NCBI RefSeq assembly: GCF_014649395.1
Contig: NZ_BMSY01000001.1
Coordinates: forward strand, 372,001-436,000
Direction: 5' to 3'
DNA: 64,000 bases
Source of the DNA: Streptomyces aureoverticillatus
GTDB lineage: Bacteria; Actinomycetota; Actinomycetes; Streptomycetales; Streptomycetaceae
Below the pieces are notes generated by a model. The model saw nothing but the letters and a program-made list of their open reading frames with translations. It did no database searches and was not told the DNA's origin. Position numbers and translations under genes: made by a program. Positions 25,876 through 35,939 of the stretch are shown here, one piece after another (the first letter of the stretch is position 1; each line of letters begins with the position of its first letter).

Positions 25876-28086
25876 TCAGCTGGGATTCGTCTCGATGACG
25901 CCCGTCCGCTCCGCGGTCGTCTTGCCCCGCAGCGCCTTGCCCATCGCCTGGGCCACGTCCGTCGGCTGGACGGGCGTCTTCTTGCCGTTGCCGCGCTGGA
26001 TCAGGACGCCGTCGAAGGTGTTGCCGTAGAGCTGCTTGAGCGCTTCGAGGTCGTACGTCTCCACGAGCTTGCCGTTCACGACCTTCGCGCCGAGCACCTG
26101 CGGCAGCGACTTCGCCGGGCCGAGCGGGATCGACTTGCCGCCCGCCGTGATCGTGACGTTGGCGGACATGGCGGGCTTGGCGAACCGCTTCATGAACCGG
26201 TCGACCTCGGTGTTCGAGACGGTCGGCTTCCGGTTGGTGACGGGCACCGCGACGGTGCCCGCGCTGCCGGTCTCCACCTGCTTCTTGTACGCCTCGGCGA
26301 CCGCGGACGACGACTTCTCGGCGTCGATGCCCTTGCCCGCCCTGCCGTAGACGGGGACGGCCTTGCCGGGCTCGAACTTGACCGTGCCCTCCTTGGCCGA
26401 TCCCGAGCCGCCCGCGGCCCGCTCCAGGGCGGCCGTCAGCTTCTCCTCGTCGACGGGCATGACGGGCTCGACGACGCGCTCGCCGCCGAACAGGCCGCCG
26501 ATCACCGACACCGGGTTGTAGTCGCTGCTCGCGGCTTCGCGCACGGTGGCCTGGCTGTCGAGGGTGAGTCCCGCCTGGTCCGGCTTCAGGGTGACCTGGT
26601 CGCCGCCCACCGTCAGCTTCAGCGGCTTGTTGACGCGCTCGCCGAGCGCCGCGTCGAGCTTCTTCACGGCCTCGTCGCGAGTGCCGCCGCCGACGTCGAC
26701 GCCGAGGACGGTGGTCCCCTTCGGTACGTCGGCGTGGTTCATCAGCAGGCCCGCGCCGTACGCCCCGCAGCCGAGGACGACGACCAGACCGCCCAGGAGG
26801 ACCAGCTTGTTGCGGCCCTTCTTCTTGGGCGCGGGCGCGGCCGGCACGTTCGGCTTGACCGGTTCAGGCAGCTTCGGCGGGGTGTGCGGGCCGGGCTCGT
26901 CCAGGTGCGCGCCGGGCGCGAACGGCGAGTTCTGCGCGGGCGGGACGACCGGGATGCCGCTGTTCAGCGTGTCGCCGGAGACGTTGCCGCCGGGGGTGCC
27001 CGATCCGGGGACGCCGGGGGCGGGCGGGCGCTGGCCGCCGGGGCTTGCGGGGCCGCCGGGACCGCCGGGCACGGGCTTCTGCGGGGTGAGGATGGCGGTG
27101 TCGTCGCTCATGCGGCCGGGGCCACCGGGACCGGCGGGGCCGTCGCCGTAGGCCCCGGCGCCGTCGCCGTACGCCGCACCGCTGTCGTCGTAGCCACCGC
27201 TGCCGTCGCCGTACGCCCCGCTGTCGCCGTAGGCGTCGGAGCCGTCGGGGTATCCGCCGTGCTCGGCCTGCGGTGTGGGCGGCAGCAGCGGACCGTCGCC
27301 GCTCACCGGCCCCCCGGTCGGCCCGGCGGGGCCGTAGTCGCCCTCGTCGCCGGAGAAGTACGGCAGGTCACCGCGCTGCGGCTCCCCGCCCCGCGGCCCG
27401 CCCGACCCCAGCGGCCCGGCCGCGACGGCGCCGGACACGTCGTACGAACCGGTACCGGACCCGGACGAACCAGAAGAACCGGAAGGGCCAGAGGAACCGG
27501 AAGCACCGGAGGAACCGGAAGAACCGGAGGAAGCCGCCCCGCCCTTCGGTGAACTCTTGCGCGGCGCGAACCAGTCGCTCGTCTTCTCGTCGCCGTCGTC
27601 ACCACCGGCGGACGCCTGCGGCGACGCCCCGGAGGGCGAACCGGCGGCGGAGGCCGGGGACGTGGAGGCAGACGTGGCGGACCCGGCGGACGCGGCCGCG
27701 GAGGAGGCCCCCGTGGCCGAAGGACCGGAGAGCCCCGTCGCGCCCGCGCCACTGAGGGCGCCCGCACCCGAGCCCGTGCTCCTGGCGCCGTCCGCACGCG
27801 TGGGGTCCGCGCCTCTCTCGCCGTCGGCGTCGCCGACCGGCGTGCGCATGACGACGGGCGGGATCGGCCGCGAGCCCGGGATGTTGATCCGGATGCGGGT
27901 GGTCAGCGTGGTCTCGGTCTTGGGTTCGTCGGTCCGCTCGTCGCCGGCCCCCGGGCCGACGCCGTCCGGGCCGCCGTCGGGCGTGGCGCCCTGTGCGGGC
28001 GAGCCGTACGGCGGCGTCCCCGAGGGGTACGCAGCTCCTGTGCGCCCCTGGGGACCGGAGGACGAACTGTCAGTTTCACGACTCAA
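25876..28086 (-). CDS. Membrane-anchored PG-binding-4 (YoaR/VanW-associated) protein
   Basis: A 736-residue protein. About 420 N-terminal residues are disordered and low-complexity (Gly/Ser/Pro, with 'GSSGSSGASGSSGPSGSS' runs) and cytoplasmic. One membrane helix lies at about 424-446. The external part carries two PG_binding_4-like repeats starting 'GTTVLGVDVGGGTRDEAVKKL' (the usual YoaR opening), and no VanW domain follows. Such proteins occur with L,D-transpeptidases and are thought to bind peptidoglycan. It is monocistronic, downstream of the DUF6113-like gene on the same strand with a 140-nt gap. Confidence 0.85.
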   Translation of the reverse strand: MSRETDSSSSGPQGRTGAAYPSGTPPYGSPAQGATPDGGPDGVGPGAGDERTDEPKTETTLTTRIRINIPGSRPIPPVVMRTPVGDADGERGADPTRADGARSTGSGAGALSGAGATGLSGPSATGASSAAASAGSATSASTSPASAAGSPSGASPQASAGGDDGDEKTSDWFAPRKSSPKGGAASSGSSGSSGASGSSGPSGSSGSSGSGTGSYDVSGAVAAGPLGSGGPRGGEPQRGDLPYFSGDEGDYGPAGPTGGPVSGDGPLLPPTPQAEHGGYPDGSDAYGDSGAYGDGSGGYDDSGAAYGDGAGAYGDGPAGPGGPGRMSDDTAILTPQKPVPGGPGGPASPGGQRPPAPGVPGSGTPGGNVSGDTLNSGIPVVPPAQNSPFAPGAHLDEPGPHTPPKLPEPVKPNVPAAPAPKKKGRNKLVLLGGLVVVLGCGAYGAGLLMNHADVPKGTTVLGVDVGGGTRDEAVKKLDAALGERVNKPLKLTVGGDQVTLKPDQAGLTLDSQATVREAASSDYNPVSVIGGLFGGERVVEPVMPVDEEKLTAALERAAGGSGSAKEGTVKFEPGKAVPVYGRAGKGIDAEKSSSAVAEAYKKQVETGSAGTVAVPVTNRKPTVSNTEVDRFMKRFAKPAMSANVTITAGGKSIPLGPAKSLPQVLGAKVVNGKLVETYDLEALKQLYGNTFDGVLIQRGNGKKTPVQPTDVAQAMGKALRGKTTAERTGVIETNPS

Positions 28087-28226
28087 GGCAGGTTCTCCTG
28101 GTTGGCTCCGCCGCCCGTCTCGACCACTCGGGCGGCTCGGCGGCGCGCACCACCATACTGGCCGCCGCCCACGGGCATCCCGTGACCGGCCTCAAACCCG
28201 TGCGGGACACGGGTTCAAGTGGTACG

Positions 28227-28856
28227 TCACTTGCCAAGTCGGGCGTCGGACGAGCCCGGTTGCGGTGACTGCCCGAGGGTGGCACACATCACAGCCACGC
28301 CCATACCGCCCAGCAGGAAGGCGTACGAGCCGACACCGGCGCCGAACACGAAGTCGCCCTCCGGACGCGTGGCCGTGAGCAGCATGACGGCGGCGAGCCA
28401 GCCCGCGGCGGGCGCGACGGCGCCGCCCCGGGTGCCCGTGGCGCGCGAGCCGCCGTAGAAGGCACCGGCGGATCCGACGAGCGCGAGCAGCAACCCGCCC
28501 GGGAACCACCCCTGTTGGGCGAGCGCGCCCGCGATCCCGACGACCGCGCCGAGCACGAAGAGCCCGGCGTACGCGGCCAGGCGGGCGACGTTGAGCGGCT
28601 GCGCCAGGAAGCTGCCCGGCGCCGCGGCCGCGCCGGAACCGGCCGCCCCCCGCGCGGGGGCCGCCGCACCGCCACGTCCGGCAGCCGCCCCGGAAGCACC
28701 TCTTCCGCTTCCTCCGGACGCGGCGCCCGCACGGGCAGGCTTGGCCGACTTGCCCGCGCCGGCCTTGTCCGCCGAAGCCGAAGCCTTGGCAGCCGAAGCC
28801 TTGACCGAAGGGCCCTTGCCTGCCGACGACGATGAAGCCCTGGACCGCGCGCTCAC
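28227..28856 (-). CDS. DUF6113-like four-helix membrane protein
   Basis: A 209-residue protein with an Ala/Ser/Lys/Gly low-complexity N-terminus (1 to about 85) and four membrane helices after '[19 protein letters not shown]'. It is co-translated with mshB (ATGA overlap at 28853-28856). A small membrane protein occupies the same place in mycobacteria (Rv1171 after mshB, recalled). The function is unknown. Confidence 0.85.
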   Translation of the reverse strand: MSARSRASSSSAGKGPSVKASAAKASASADKAGAGKSAKPARAGAASGGSGRGASGAAAGRGGAAAPARGAAGSGAAAAPGSFLAQPLNVARLAAYAGLFVLGAVVGIAGALAQQGWFPGGLLLALVGSAGAFYGGSRATGTRGGAVAPAAGWLAAVMLLTATRPEGDFVFGAGVGSYAFLLGGMGVAVMCATLGQSPQPGSSDARLGK

Positions 28857-29806
28857 TTCTCACCCTCCGTCGCCGTCGCGTCGAGCCCCGTGGACTCCGC
28901 CTCATCGAGCCCTGCGGAATCGAGCCCCGCGAACAGATCCGTCTCGCGCACTCCGCGCACCGTGCCCGCCCCGCCTCTCACCAGTTCGTAGTACTCCACG
29001 TCGAAGATCGGCTGCGCCAGGCCGTTGGACAGCGCGAACAGCGGCTCGCGGACCTCGATCTGGGTCGCGTGGGCGCGCATAGCCGCCGCCTTCGCCACCC
29101 CGAAGTCCCGGCCGTCGATCTCCGCCGTGACGCGCTCGTCGTCGGTCACGCCCGGCACGTCGGCCACCGTGGCGGCGGCCGTGAACGGCGATGCGCCGAG
29201 GACGCCCGCCAGCCACCGGAAGCGTTCCTCGACGACGGAGCGGGGCGCGCGGTTCCAGTAGACCTTGGCGACGGTGTGCGCCTCGCCCAGGTCGGCGCGG
29301 AAGGCGGGCTCGGCCGCGAGGTCCACGGCGCGCATGGCGACGCGGTGGGCCTGGATGTGGTCGGGGTGGCCGTAGCCGCCGTCCGGGTCGTACGTGACGA
29401 GCACCTGGGGCCGCACCTCGCGGATCACCTCGACGAGATGCGCGGCGGCCTCGTCGACGTCGGCGGACCAGAAGGCGCCGGGGCGGTGGTTCTGCTCGGT
29501 GCCCATCATCCCGGAGTCGCGGTACCGGCCGGTGCCGCCGAGGAAGCGGTGGTCGGCGACGCCGAGCTCCTTCATCGCGGCGGCGAGCTCACCGATGCGG
29601 TGCGCGCCGAGCACGTCCTCACGGTCAGCGGCCAGATGTGCGAGCGACGGCGGGATGACCTCGCCCTCCTCGCCGAGCGTGCAGGTCACCACCGTGACTC
29701 GGGCGCCCTCGGCCGCGTACTTGGCCATGGTCGCGCCATTGTTGATCGACTCGTCATCGGGGTGCGCGTGCACGAGCAGCAGGCGCCGGGCGGGCTGTTC
29801 CGTCAT
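28853..29806 (-). CDS. mshB: GlcNAc-Ins deacetylase of mycothiol biosynthesis
   Basis: A 317-residue zinc deacetylase of the LmbE/PIG-L family, removing acetate from N-acetylglucosaminyl-inositol in the second committed stage of mycothiol synthesis. The zinc/catalytic motif A14-H15-P-D-D18-E and H147-P-D-H150 are intact, as is '[13 protein letters not shown]', characteristic of MshB rather than the paralogue Mca. The last 25 residues are an acidic tail. It is the first gene of a pair with the DUF6113-like gene. Confidence 0.95.
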   Translation of the reverse strand: MTEQPARRLLLVHAHPDDESINNGATMAKYAAEGARVTVVTCTLGEEGEVIPPSLAHLAADREDVLGAHRIGELAAAMKELGVADHRFLGGTGRYRDSGMMGTEQNHRPGAFWSADVDEAAAHLVEVIREVRPQVLVTYDPDGGYGHPDHIQAHRVAMRAVDLAAEPAFRADLGEAHTVAKVYWNRAPRSVVEERFRWLAGVLGASPFTAAATVADVPGVTDDERVTAEIDGRDFGVAKAAAMRAHATQIEVREPLFALSNGLAQPIFDVEYYELVRGGAGTVRGVRETDLFAGLDSAGLDEAESTGLDATATEGEK

Positions 29807-29884
29807 GGGAACAGCCTACGAGCCCGCGGCGCACCGCCGCGGGCCCGAGCCCCCCGCCCCCCCTGCCCTCTCCGGTGGGAACCG

Positions 29885-30079
29885 TCAGAACTTGATGTCC
29901 TCGATGACCCCCGCGAGATTCGTCGACAACTCATCGATGGTCGGCGCGAGCGACGAACTGGCGAGATAGAAGCCGAGCAGCGCGCACACGATCGCGTGGA
30001 TCGTCTTGAGCCCCTGTTTCCGCACCAGCATGACCACGATGATCGCCAGCAGCAGCACCACCGATACCGAGAGTGCCAC
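29885..30079 (-). CDS. Small two-helix membrane protein
   Basis: A 64-residue protein with hydrophobic segments at about 2-19 and 28-45, then an acidic C-terminus 'PTIDELSTNLAGVIEDIKF'. The GTG start is preceded by an excellent ribosome site (GGGAGGTGAA, minus strand), so it is very likely real. It looks like a conserved Streptomyces small protein of unknown function, possibly phage-shock or stress related, though nothing here proves that. Confidence 0.78.
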   Translation of the reverse strand: MALSVSVVLLLAIIVVMLVRKQGLKTIHAIVCALLGFYLASSSLAPTIDELSTNLAGVIEDIKF

Positions 30080-30290
30080 GGCGGTTCACCTCCCATTCCC
30101 GTGTCCCGACAAAGTTCCCGACCCACTGCCCCGAGCTGCCCCGGACCGCCCCCCGCGTCCGGCCGACGGGACCCAACTCGCCGTGCCAGCAAGGTCATAC
30201 CCACCAAGCGCTACGGATCATAACTATGTGTCGGGCCACATGAGTCGGAGCACCGCAGCACGAGGGGCGCATCAGCCATAGGCTCGGGGA

Positions 30291-32465
30291 ATGACCACCG
30301 AGACCCCCGAAACCGACGGGCCCCAGGAAGGTTCCGCGCAGCGGCTTTCCTTCCCTCGGCAGCACGCCCGAACGCAGCGCTTCTCCCTCGGCGCGCCCCG
30401 AGCCTTCACCGTGGCTCCCGACGGTTCCCGCGTCGTCTTCGTACGCTCCGCCTCCGGCACCGACCGGACCGGCCGCCTGTGGGTCCTCGACCTCGCGGAC
30501 GGGGACGCGACCGAACGCCTGGCGGCCGATCCGCAGACGCTCCTCGACGGCTCGGCGGAGCGTCTTTCGGCGGCGGAGCGGGCGCGGCGCGAGCGCAGCC
30601 GCGAGGGCGGCGCGGGCATCGTCGGGTACGCCACGGACGCCGCCGTGGAACTGGCCGCCTTCGCGCTGTCCGGCAAGCTGTTCGCCGCGGAGCTGCGGGC
30701 GGGCACGGCACGCGAACTGCCCGTGCCGGGACCGGTGATCGACCCGCGCCCCTCGCCCGACGGCCGGCACATCGCGTACGTCGCCGGGGGCGCCCTGCGC
30801 GTCACGGGCGCCGACGGCGGGGACGACAGGGCGCTCGCGGCACCGGACGCCGTGGAGGCGGACACGGTGACGTACGGCCTCGCGGAGTTCATCGCCGCCG
30901 AGGAGATGCAGCGCTTCCGCGGCTTCTGGTGGTCGCCCGAGTCCGACCGGCTCCTGGTCGCGCGGGTCGACGAAGCGCCCGTACAGCGCTGGTGGATCGC
31001 GGATCCGGCGCATCCGGACCGGGAGCCGACGGCGGTGCGCTATCCGGCGGCGGGCACCGCCAACGCGGACGTACGCCTCTTCGTGGTCGGTCTGGACGGG
31101 GTGCGCACGGAAGTCGTGTGGGACCGCGCCCGCTATCCCTACCTGGCCCGGGTGCACTGGTCGACGGACGGCGCGCCGCTGCTCCTGGTGCAGGCCCGCG
31201 ACCAGCGCAGCGCCCTCTACCTCGCGGTGGACCCGGACAACGGCTCGACGCGGATGGTGCACGCGGACGAGGACGACGACTGGCTCGAACTCTTCCCCGG
31301 TTCGCCCTGCTGGTCGCCGAGCGGGCGGCTCGTGCGGATCGCGGACGAGGGCGGCGCGCGGGTCCTCGCCTGGGGCGAGCGGCCGCTGACGGGTGCTCAG
31401 CTCCATGTGCGCGCGGTGCTCGACGTGACCGAGGACTCCGCGCTGATCTCGGCTTCCGCGGGTCCGGGGGCCGCCGATCCGGAGCTCGGCGAGGTACACG
31501 TCTACCGCGTCAACGAGCTGGGCGTGGAGCGGGTCTCGCAGGAGGCCGGGGTGCACTCGGCGGTGCGGGCGGGCGACGTCACCGTGCTGGTTTCGGCCAC
31601 TTTGGACCGTCCCGGCTCACGCGTGTCCGTGCTGCGCGACGGCAAGCAGGTGGCCACTGTCGCCTCGCACGCCCAGCGGCCGGGGCTCACCCCGCGCGTG
31701 ACGCTCACCGAAGGGGGCGCGCGGCGGATTCCGTGCGCCGTACTGCTCCCCACGGGGTACGACCCGGCGGACGGGCCGCTTCCCGTACTCATGGATCCGT
31801 ACGGCGGTCCGCACGCGCAGCGCGTCCTCAAGGCGCAGAACGTCTACCTCACCTCCCAGTGGTTCGCCGACCAGGGCTTCGCCGTGGTGGTCGCGGACGG
31901 GCGGGGCACCCCCGGCCGCTCCCCCGCCTGGGAGAAGGCCGTCGCGGGGGACTTGACCCGGACGTTGGACGACCAGGTCGAAGCCCTGCACGCCCTCGCG
32001 GAGCGCTTCCCTCTCGACCTCTCCCGCGTCGCCATGCGCGGCTGGTCCTTCGGCGGCTACCTCTCCGCCATGGCCGTCCTGCGCCGCCCGGACGTCTTCC
32101 ACGCGGCGGTGGCCGGCGCGCCCGTGACGGACCTCCGCCTCTACGACACCCACTACCAGGAGCGCTACCTGGGCGACCCCTCCACCTCCCCCGAGGCCTA
32201 CCGCAACAGCTCCCTCGTCTCCGACGACGGGCTCGTCGACCCCGGGGAACCGCACCGGCCGATGCTGATCATCCACGGCCTCGCCGACGACAACGTGGTC
32301 GTCGCGCACGCCCTGCGCCTGTCCTCGGCGCTGCTAGCCGCGGGCCGCCCCCACGAAGTGCTCCCCTTGTCCGGGGTCACGCACATGACCCCCCAGGAAC
32401 AGGTCGCGGAAAACCTGCTCCTCCTCCAGGTCGACTTCCTCAACCGCGCGTTGCGGCTCGCCTAG
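30291..32465 (+). CDS. S9-family prolyl (dipeptidyl) peptidase
   Basis: A 724-residue cytosolic serine peptidase. The N-terminal eight-bladed propeller (DPPIV_N-like, about 60-440) includes 'EEMQRFRGFWWSPESDRLLVARVDE', the Glu-Glu dipeptidyl-peptidase IV signature region. The C-terminal alpha/beta hydrolase has S586 in 'GWSFGGY', D666 in 'GLADDNVV' and H698 in 'GVTHMTP'. It lacks a signal peptide. It likely trims peptides with penultimate proline, fitting its location next to two oligopeptide importers, though co-regulation is not shown. Confidence 0.93.
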   Translation: MTTETPETDGPQEGSAQRLSFPRQHARTQRFSLGAPRAFTVAPDGSRVVFVRSASGTDRTGRLWVLDLADGDATERLAADPQTLLDGSAERLSAAERARRERSREGGAGIVGYATDAAVELAAFALSGKLFAAELRAGTARELPVPGPVIDPRPSPDGRHIAYVAGGALRVTGADGGDDRALAAPDAVEADTVTYGLAEFIAAEEMQRFRGFWWSPESDRLLVARVDEAPVQRWWIADPAHPDREPTAVRYPAAGTANADVRLFVVGLDGVRTEVVWDRARYPYLARVHWSTDGAPLLLVQARDQRSALYLAVDPDNGSTRMVHADEDDDWLELFPGSPCWSPSGRLVRIADEGGARVLAWGERPLTGAQLHVRAVLDVTEDSALISASAGPGAADPELGEVHVYRVNELGVERVSQEAGVHSAVRAGDVTVLVSATLDRPGSRVSVLRDGKQVATVASHAQRPGLTPRVTLTEGGARRIPCAVLLPTGYDPADGPLPVLMDPYGGPHAQRVLKAQNVYLTSQWFADQGFAVVVADGRGTPGRSPAWEKAVAGDLTRTLDDQVEALHALAERFPLDLSRVAMRGWSFGGYLSAMAVLRRPDVFHAAVAGAPVTDLRLYDTHYQERYLGDPSTSPEAYRNSSLVSDDGLVDPGEPHRPMLIIHGLADDNVVVAHALRLSSALLAAGRPHEVLPLSGVTHMTPQEQVAENLLLLQVDFLNRALRLA

Positions 32466-32716
32466 CGGCGGGCTCGTGCGGCTCGCCTGGCCGCGGGCTC
32501 GTGCGGCACGCCTGGCCGCGGGCTCGTGCGGCACGCCTGGCCGCGGGCTCGTGCGGCGCGACCGGCCGGGGTGACATGGCGCACCCCGGCCGGTCCAACG
32601 GCACCCGCACGGCCGTACGCCACCAGGATGGCGCGCCCTCATATCGGCCACGGGTCGGCCGGGTTGCCGCCCTGTTTCCTGGCCGCCCCCGTGCGCACCG
32701 CAGATCGGCGCTGCGC
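32466..32716. repeat. Downstream region with tandem GCGGGCTCGTGCGGC units
   Basis: Immediately after the peptidase stop, about four copies of 'CTGGCCGCGGGCTCGTGCGG' type units (period about 30 bp) run from 32461 to 32560. The rest to 32716 holds no gene that I can support. A palindromic GCCGGGGTG/CACCCCGGC pair at 32565-32590 may terminate transcription. Confidence 0.65.
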
Positions 32717-32790
32717 GCCTCGTCCTCAAACTCCCCCAAGCTCTTAAGGAGCAGGGGGGACCCCCTCGACGGGCTTTCCCCACCCGCCCG
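32717..32790. repeat. Left inverted repeat flanking the 32.8-33.6 kb array
   Basis: About 74 nt whose reverse complement recurs at about 33625-33700 with few differences. It includes CCCCCAAGCTCTTAAGGAGC and CCCCTCGACGGGCTTTCCCC, and begins with the dispersed core CCTCGTCCTCAAA. Confidence 0.85.
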
Positions 32791-32849
32791 CCCTCTCCTG
32801 GGGCTCCGCCCCAGACCCCGCTCCTCAAACGCCGGAGGGGCTATATTTC

Positions 32850-33624
32850 CCCGCCCACCCACCCCACTCCACCAAAGGACAAGGCCCCACCCACCCCACC
32901 AGGCCCGAAGCGCGAAGCCCCCCCACCACACCCGAGGCGCGAAAACCCACCCCTCCCCCACACCCGAAGAGCAAAGCCCCACCCGCGCCACCAAGCCCGA
33001 AGGGCAAAGCCCCGCCCTCCCGCCCAGGGGCGATAGCCCACCCTTCGCCAGGCCCGAAGAGCGAAGCCCTCGCCCACACAACCAAGCCCGAGGGGCGAAG
33101 CTCCAGCCTCCCGCCCACGAGCGAAAGCCCCCCTCCCCCACGCACGAAGAGCGAAGCCCCACCCGCGCCACCAGCCCCGGAGAGCGAGACCTGCCCCCAC
33201 ACCACACCCCACGAGCGAAAGCCCCCCCTCCCTCACGCACGAAGAGCGAAGCCCCACCCGCGCCACCAGCCCCGGAGGGCGAGACCTGCCCCCACACCAC
33301 GCCCCATGGGCGATAGCCCCCCGTCCTCACGCACGAAGAGCGAAGCCCCACCCGCCCGCCCGAAGGGCGCAGCCTCACCCTCCCGCCCACGGGCGAAAGC
33401 CCCCTCCCCCACGCCCGAAGGACGGAAGCCCCGCCCCTGCCACCAAGCCCGAAGGGCGAGACCTGCCTGCCCCCACCACACCCCGCGGGCGAAACCCCAC
33501 CCCTCCCTCACGCCCGAAGGGCGAAAACCCACCCGCTCTCGCGCCCGAAGGGCGAAAGCCCCGCCCTGCTCGCGTGCCCGAAGGCAAAAGCCCGCCCCCC
33601 TCCCCTCCCGCCCGGAGGGCGAAA
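32850..33624. repeat. Degenerate array of about 24 units, period about 30 bp, with small GNNA-loop hairpins
   Basis: Units such as CCCGAAGGGCGAAAGCCCC (33545) recur about every 30 bp from 32905 to 33620. Many contain GGGC-GAAA-GCCC, GGGC-GATA-GCCC or GGGC-AAA-GCCC, able to fold as a 4-bp stem with a GNRA-type loop. From 33130 to 33345 a higher-order repeat of about 93 bp is visible. The plus strand is strongly C-rich. Long frames exist on both strands but encode only reiterated low-complexity sequence, so I do not call a gene. Confidence 0.85.
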
Positions 33625-33700
33625 AAGGGCGGGTGGGTGGGAAAAAGCCCGTCGAGGGGTCCCCCCTGCTCCTTAAGAGCTTGGGGGAGATTGAGGACGA
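33625..33700. repeat. Right inverted repeat flanking the array
   Basis: Reverse complement of 32717-32790 with few mismatches (GCTCCTTAAGAGCTTGGGGG is shared). It continues to the right into more of the dispersed family (TTGAGGACGAGCCGCGGAGC, then GGTCCAGGGGGCGCAGCCCC and AGGGCGGGACTGGGG near 33798-33850), up to the stop of the next gene. Confidence 0.85.
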
Positions 33701-33863
33701 GCCGCGGAGCGGCGATCGGCGGAGGCCCGTCCCACCCGAGCGGGACAATCGGCCTCGCCAGGGGCCCATCCCACCCGCCCGGGACACCCCCCCAGCGGGG
33801 GTCCAGGGGGCGCAGCCCCATGGTTTAGGGAAAAGGGCGGGACTGGGGCGCCCCGCGAGGGAC

Positions 33864-34898
33864 CTACGGCACGACGTGCTTCTCCTCCGCGAAATGGCAA
33901 GCCGAATCATGCGCCGCAGGCCCACTGAGACCCCGGAACTCCGCCGGAACGGCGAGTTCCGGGACCTCGAGGGCACACCGCTCGCGCGCCTTCCAGCACC
34001 GAGTCCGAAACCGACACCCCGAGGGCGGATTCGCCGGCGAGGGCACATCCCCGCTCAGAATGATCCGCTCACGATGCTCCCGCGCCCCGGGATCGGGCAC
34101 AGGCACGGCCGACAGCAACGCCTGCGTGTACGGATGCGTCGGATGCTCGTAGATCTCCGCGTCGGAGCCGACCTCGACGATCCGCCCGAGATACATCACC
34201 CCCACCCGGTCGGAGATGTGCCGGACGATCGACAGGTCGTGCGCGATGAACACGTACGAAAGCCGGAACTCGCTCTGCAGCCGCTCCAGCAGATTCACGA
34301 CCTGCGCCTGCACCGACACATCGAGCGCGGACACCGGCTCGTCCGCGACGATGACCTCGGGCCGCAGCGCGAGCCCCCGCGCGATGCCGATGCGCTGCCG
34401 CTGACCGCCGGAGAACTGGTGGGGATAGCGGTTGATGTATTCGGGGTTGAGGCCGACGACGTCGAGCAGGTCCTGGACCTTCTGGCGGCGCGAGCCCTTC
34501 GGGGCCACCTCGGGATGGATCTCGTACGGCTCCCCGATGATGTCGCCGACCGTCATACGGGGGTTGAGCGAGGTGTACGGGTCCTGGAACACCATCTGGA
34601 TGTTCCGGCGCACAGCCTTCAGCGCCCGCCCGGACAGCCTGGTGATGTCCTCGCCCTTGTAGCGGATCTCCCCGGCGGTCGGCCGCTCCAGGTTGACCAG
34701 CATCTTCGCGACCGTGGACTTCCCGCACCCGGACTCACCGACGATGCCGAGCGTCTCCCCGCTGCCGAGGTCGAAGTCCACGCCGTCGACGGCCTTCACC
34801 GCGCCGATCTGACGCTTGATCACAATCCCCTGCGTGAGCGGGTAGTGCTTCACGAGCCCCCGCACTTCCAGGATGGGCTCAGCGGTGGGCTCAGCCAC
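33864..34898 (-). CDS. Oligopeptide ABC importer ATPase (OppF/DppF type), operon 1
   Basis: A 344-residue ATPase with Walker A 'GESGCGKST', signature 'FSGGQRQRI', Walker B '[12 protein letters not shown]', and the C-terminal oligopeptide-transporter domain with the CxxRC-like '[15 protein letters not shown]' that in homologues holds an Fe-S cluster. The GTG start overlaps the previous ATPase gene by 8 nt. Last gene of a five-gene importer operon that corresponds in position to S. coelicolor SCO5117-SCO5121 (recalled). Confidence 0.93.
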   Translation of the reverse strand: MAEPTAEPILEVRGLVKHYPLTQGIVIKRQIGAVKAVDGVDFDLGSGETLGIVGESGCGKSTVAKMLVNLERPTAGEIRYKGEDITRLSGRALKAVRRNIQMVFQDPYTSLNPRMTVGDIIGEPYEIHPEVAPKGSRRQKVQDLLDVVGLNPEYINRYPHQFSGGQRQRIGIARGLALRPEVIVADEPVSALDVSVQAQVVNLLERLQSEFRLSYVFIAHDLSIVRHISDRVGVMYLGRIVEVGSDAEIYEHPTHPYTQALLSAVPVPDPGAREHRERIILSGDVPSPANPPSGCRFRTRCWKARERCALEVPELAVPAEFRGLSGPAAHDSACHFAEEKHVVP

Positions 34899-35934
34899 GG
34901 AGGGTCTCCTTCCAGAAGTGGCAGGCGCTGCGGCGCTCGGCCGTCAGACCTTCGTAGGTGACCTTGGCCAGTGGCGGGACGTCGGTGCGGCAGATGTCCT
35001 GGGCCATCGGGCAGCGCGGGTTGAAGGCGCAGCCGGGCGGGATGTTGAGGAGGTTGGGCGGCAGGCCCTTGATGGCGTAGAGGTCCTGGCCCTTCTGGTC
35101 GAGGCGCGGGATCGATTCGAGCAGGCCCTTGGTGTAGGGGTGGGCGGGGGCCTTGTAGATCTCGTGGACGGGGGCCTTCTCGACGATGCGGCCCGCGTAC
35201 ATGACGGCGATGGTGTCGGCCACGTCGGCGACGACGCCCAGGTCGTGGGTGATGAGGATGAGGCCCATGTTGAGCTCGCGCTGAAGCTCGGCGAGCAGGT
35301 CCATGACCTGGGCCTGGACGGTGACGTCCAGGGCCGTCGTCGGCTCGTCGGCGATGATCAGGGACGGTTCGAGGGCCATTGCCATGGCGATCATGATGCG
35401 CTGGCGCATGCCGCCGCTGAACTGGTGCGGGTACTGGGTGACCCGCTCCCTGGCGGCCGGGATGCGCACCCGGTCCATCAGCTCGACGGCCTTGGCCCGC
35501 GCGTCCTTGCGGGACATCCCCCGGTGCACGGTGAACATCTCGCCGAGCTGGTCGCCGACGCTGAGCACCGGGTTGAGGGAGCTCAGCGCGTCCTGGAAGA
35601 TCATGGCCATGCCGGACCCGCGGATCCTGCGCCGCTCCTCCTCCTTGAGCTTCAGCAGGTCCTGGCCGTGAAAGAGGATCTCGCCGGAGGTGATGCGGCC
35701 GGGCGGCACGTCGAGGATGCCCATGATCGCCTGGGCGGTGACGGACTTGCCCGACCCGGACTCGCCGAGCACGGCCAGCGTCTCGCCCGCCCGCACGCCG
35801 TAGTCGACGCCGTTGACGGCCTTGGCGATGCCGTCGCGGGTCCTGAACTCCACGTGCAGATCGCGCACTTCGAGCAGCAGGGGGGCCGGTGGCGCCGTGG
35901 GTTCCTTGGACAGCGGTGATGCCGTGGATGCCAT
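34891..35934 (-). CDS. Oligopeptide ABC importer ATPase (OppD/DppD type), operon 1
   Basis: A 347-residue ATPase with Walker A 'GESGSGKSV', signature 'FSGGMRQRI', Walker B '[12 protein letters not shown]' and the C-terminal '[15 protein letters not shown]' cysteine motif. The ATG at 35932-35934 is used. The frame extends upstream only through the permease gene. It pairs with the OppF-type subunit to power the permeases. Confidence 0.93.
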   Translation of the reverse strand: MASTASPLSKEPTAPPAPLLLEVRDLHVEFRTRDGIAKAVNGVDYGVRAGETLAVLGESGSGKSVTAQAIMGILDVPPGRITSGEILFHGQDLLKLKEEERRRIRGSGMAMIFQDALSSLNPVLSVGDQLGEMFTVHRGMSRKDARAKAVELMDRVRIPAARERVTQYPHQFSGGMRQRIMIAMAMALEPSLIIADEPTTALDVTVQAQVMDLLAELQRELNMGLILITHDLGVVADVADTIAVMYAGRIVEKAPVHEIYKAPAHPYTKGLLESIPRLDQKGQDLYAIKGLPPNLLNIPPGCAFNPRCPMAQDICRTDVPPLAKVTYEGLTAERRSACHFWKETLRG

Positions 35935-35939
35935 GGCGC

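Noticed and set aside
25790..26050. Second small gene on the plus strand near 25.8-26.0 kb
   Set aside because: Overlaps the end of the PG-binding protein in antisense. No ribosome site or recognisable domain.
32440..33390. Long open frames on both strands across the repeat array
   Set aside because: They encode only reiterated low-complexity sequence, change frame with the repeat, and lack ribosome sites. Openness follows from composition.
32850..33624. CRISPR array (regular spacing near 30 bp)
   Set aside because: Repeats are only about 15 bp and degenerate, spacers are themselves related, and no cas genes are nearby.
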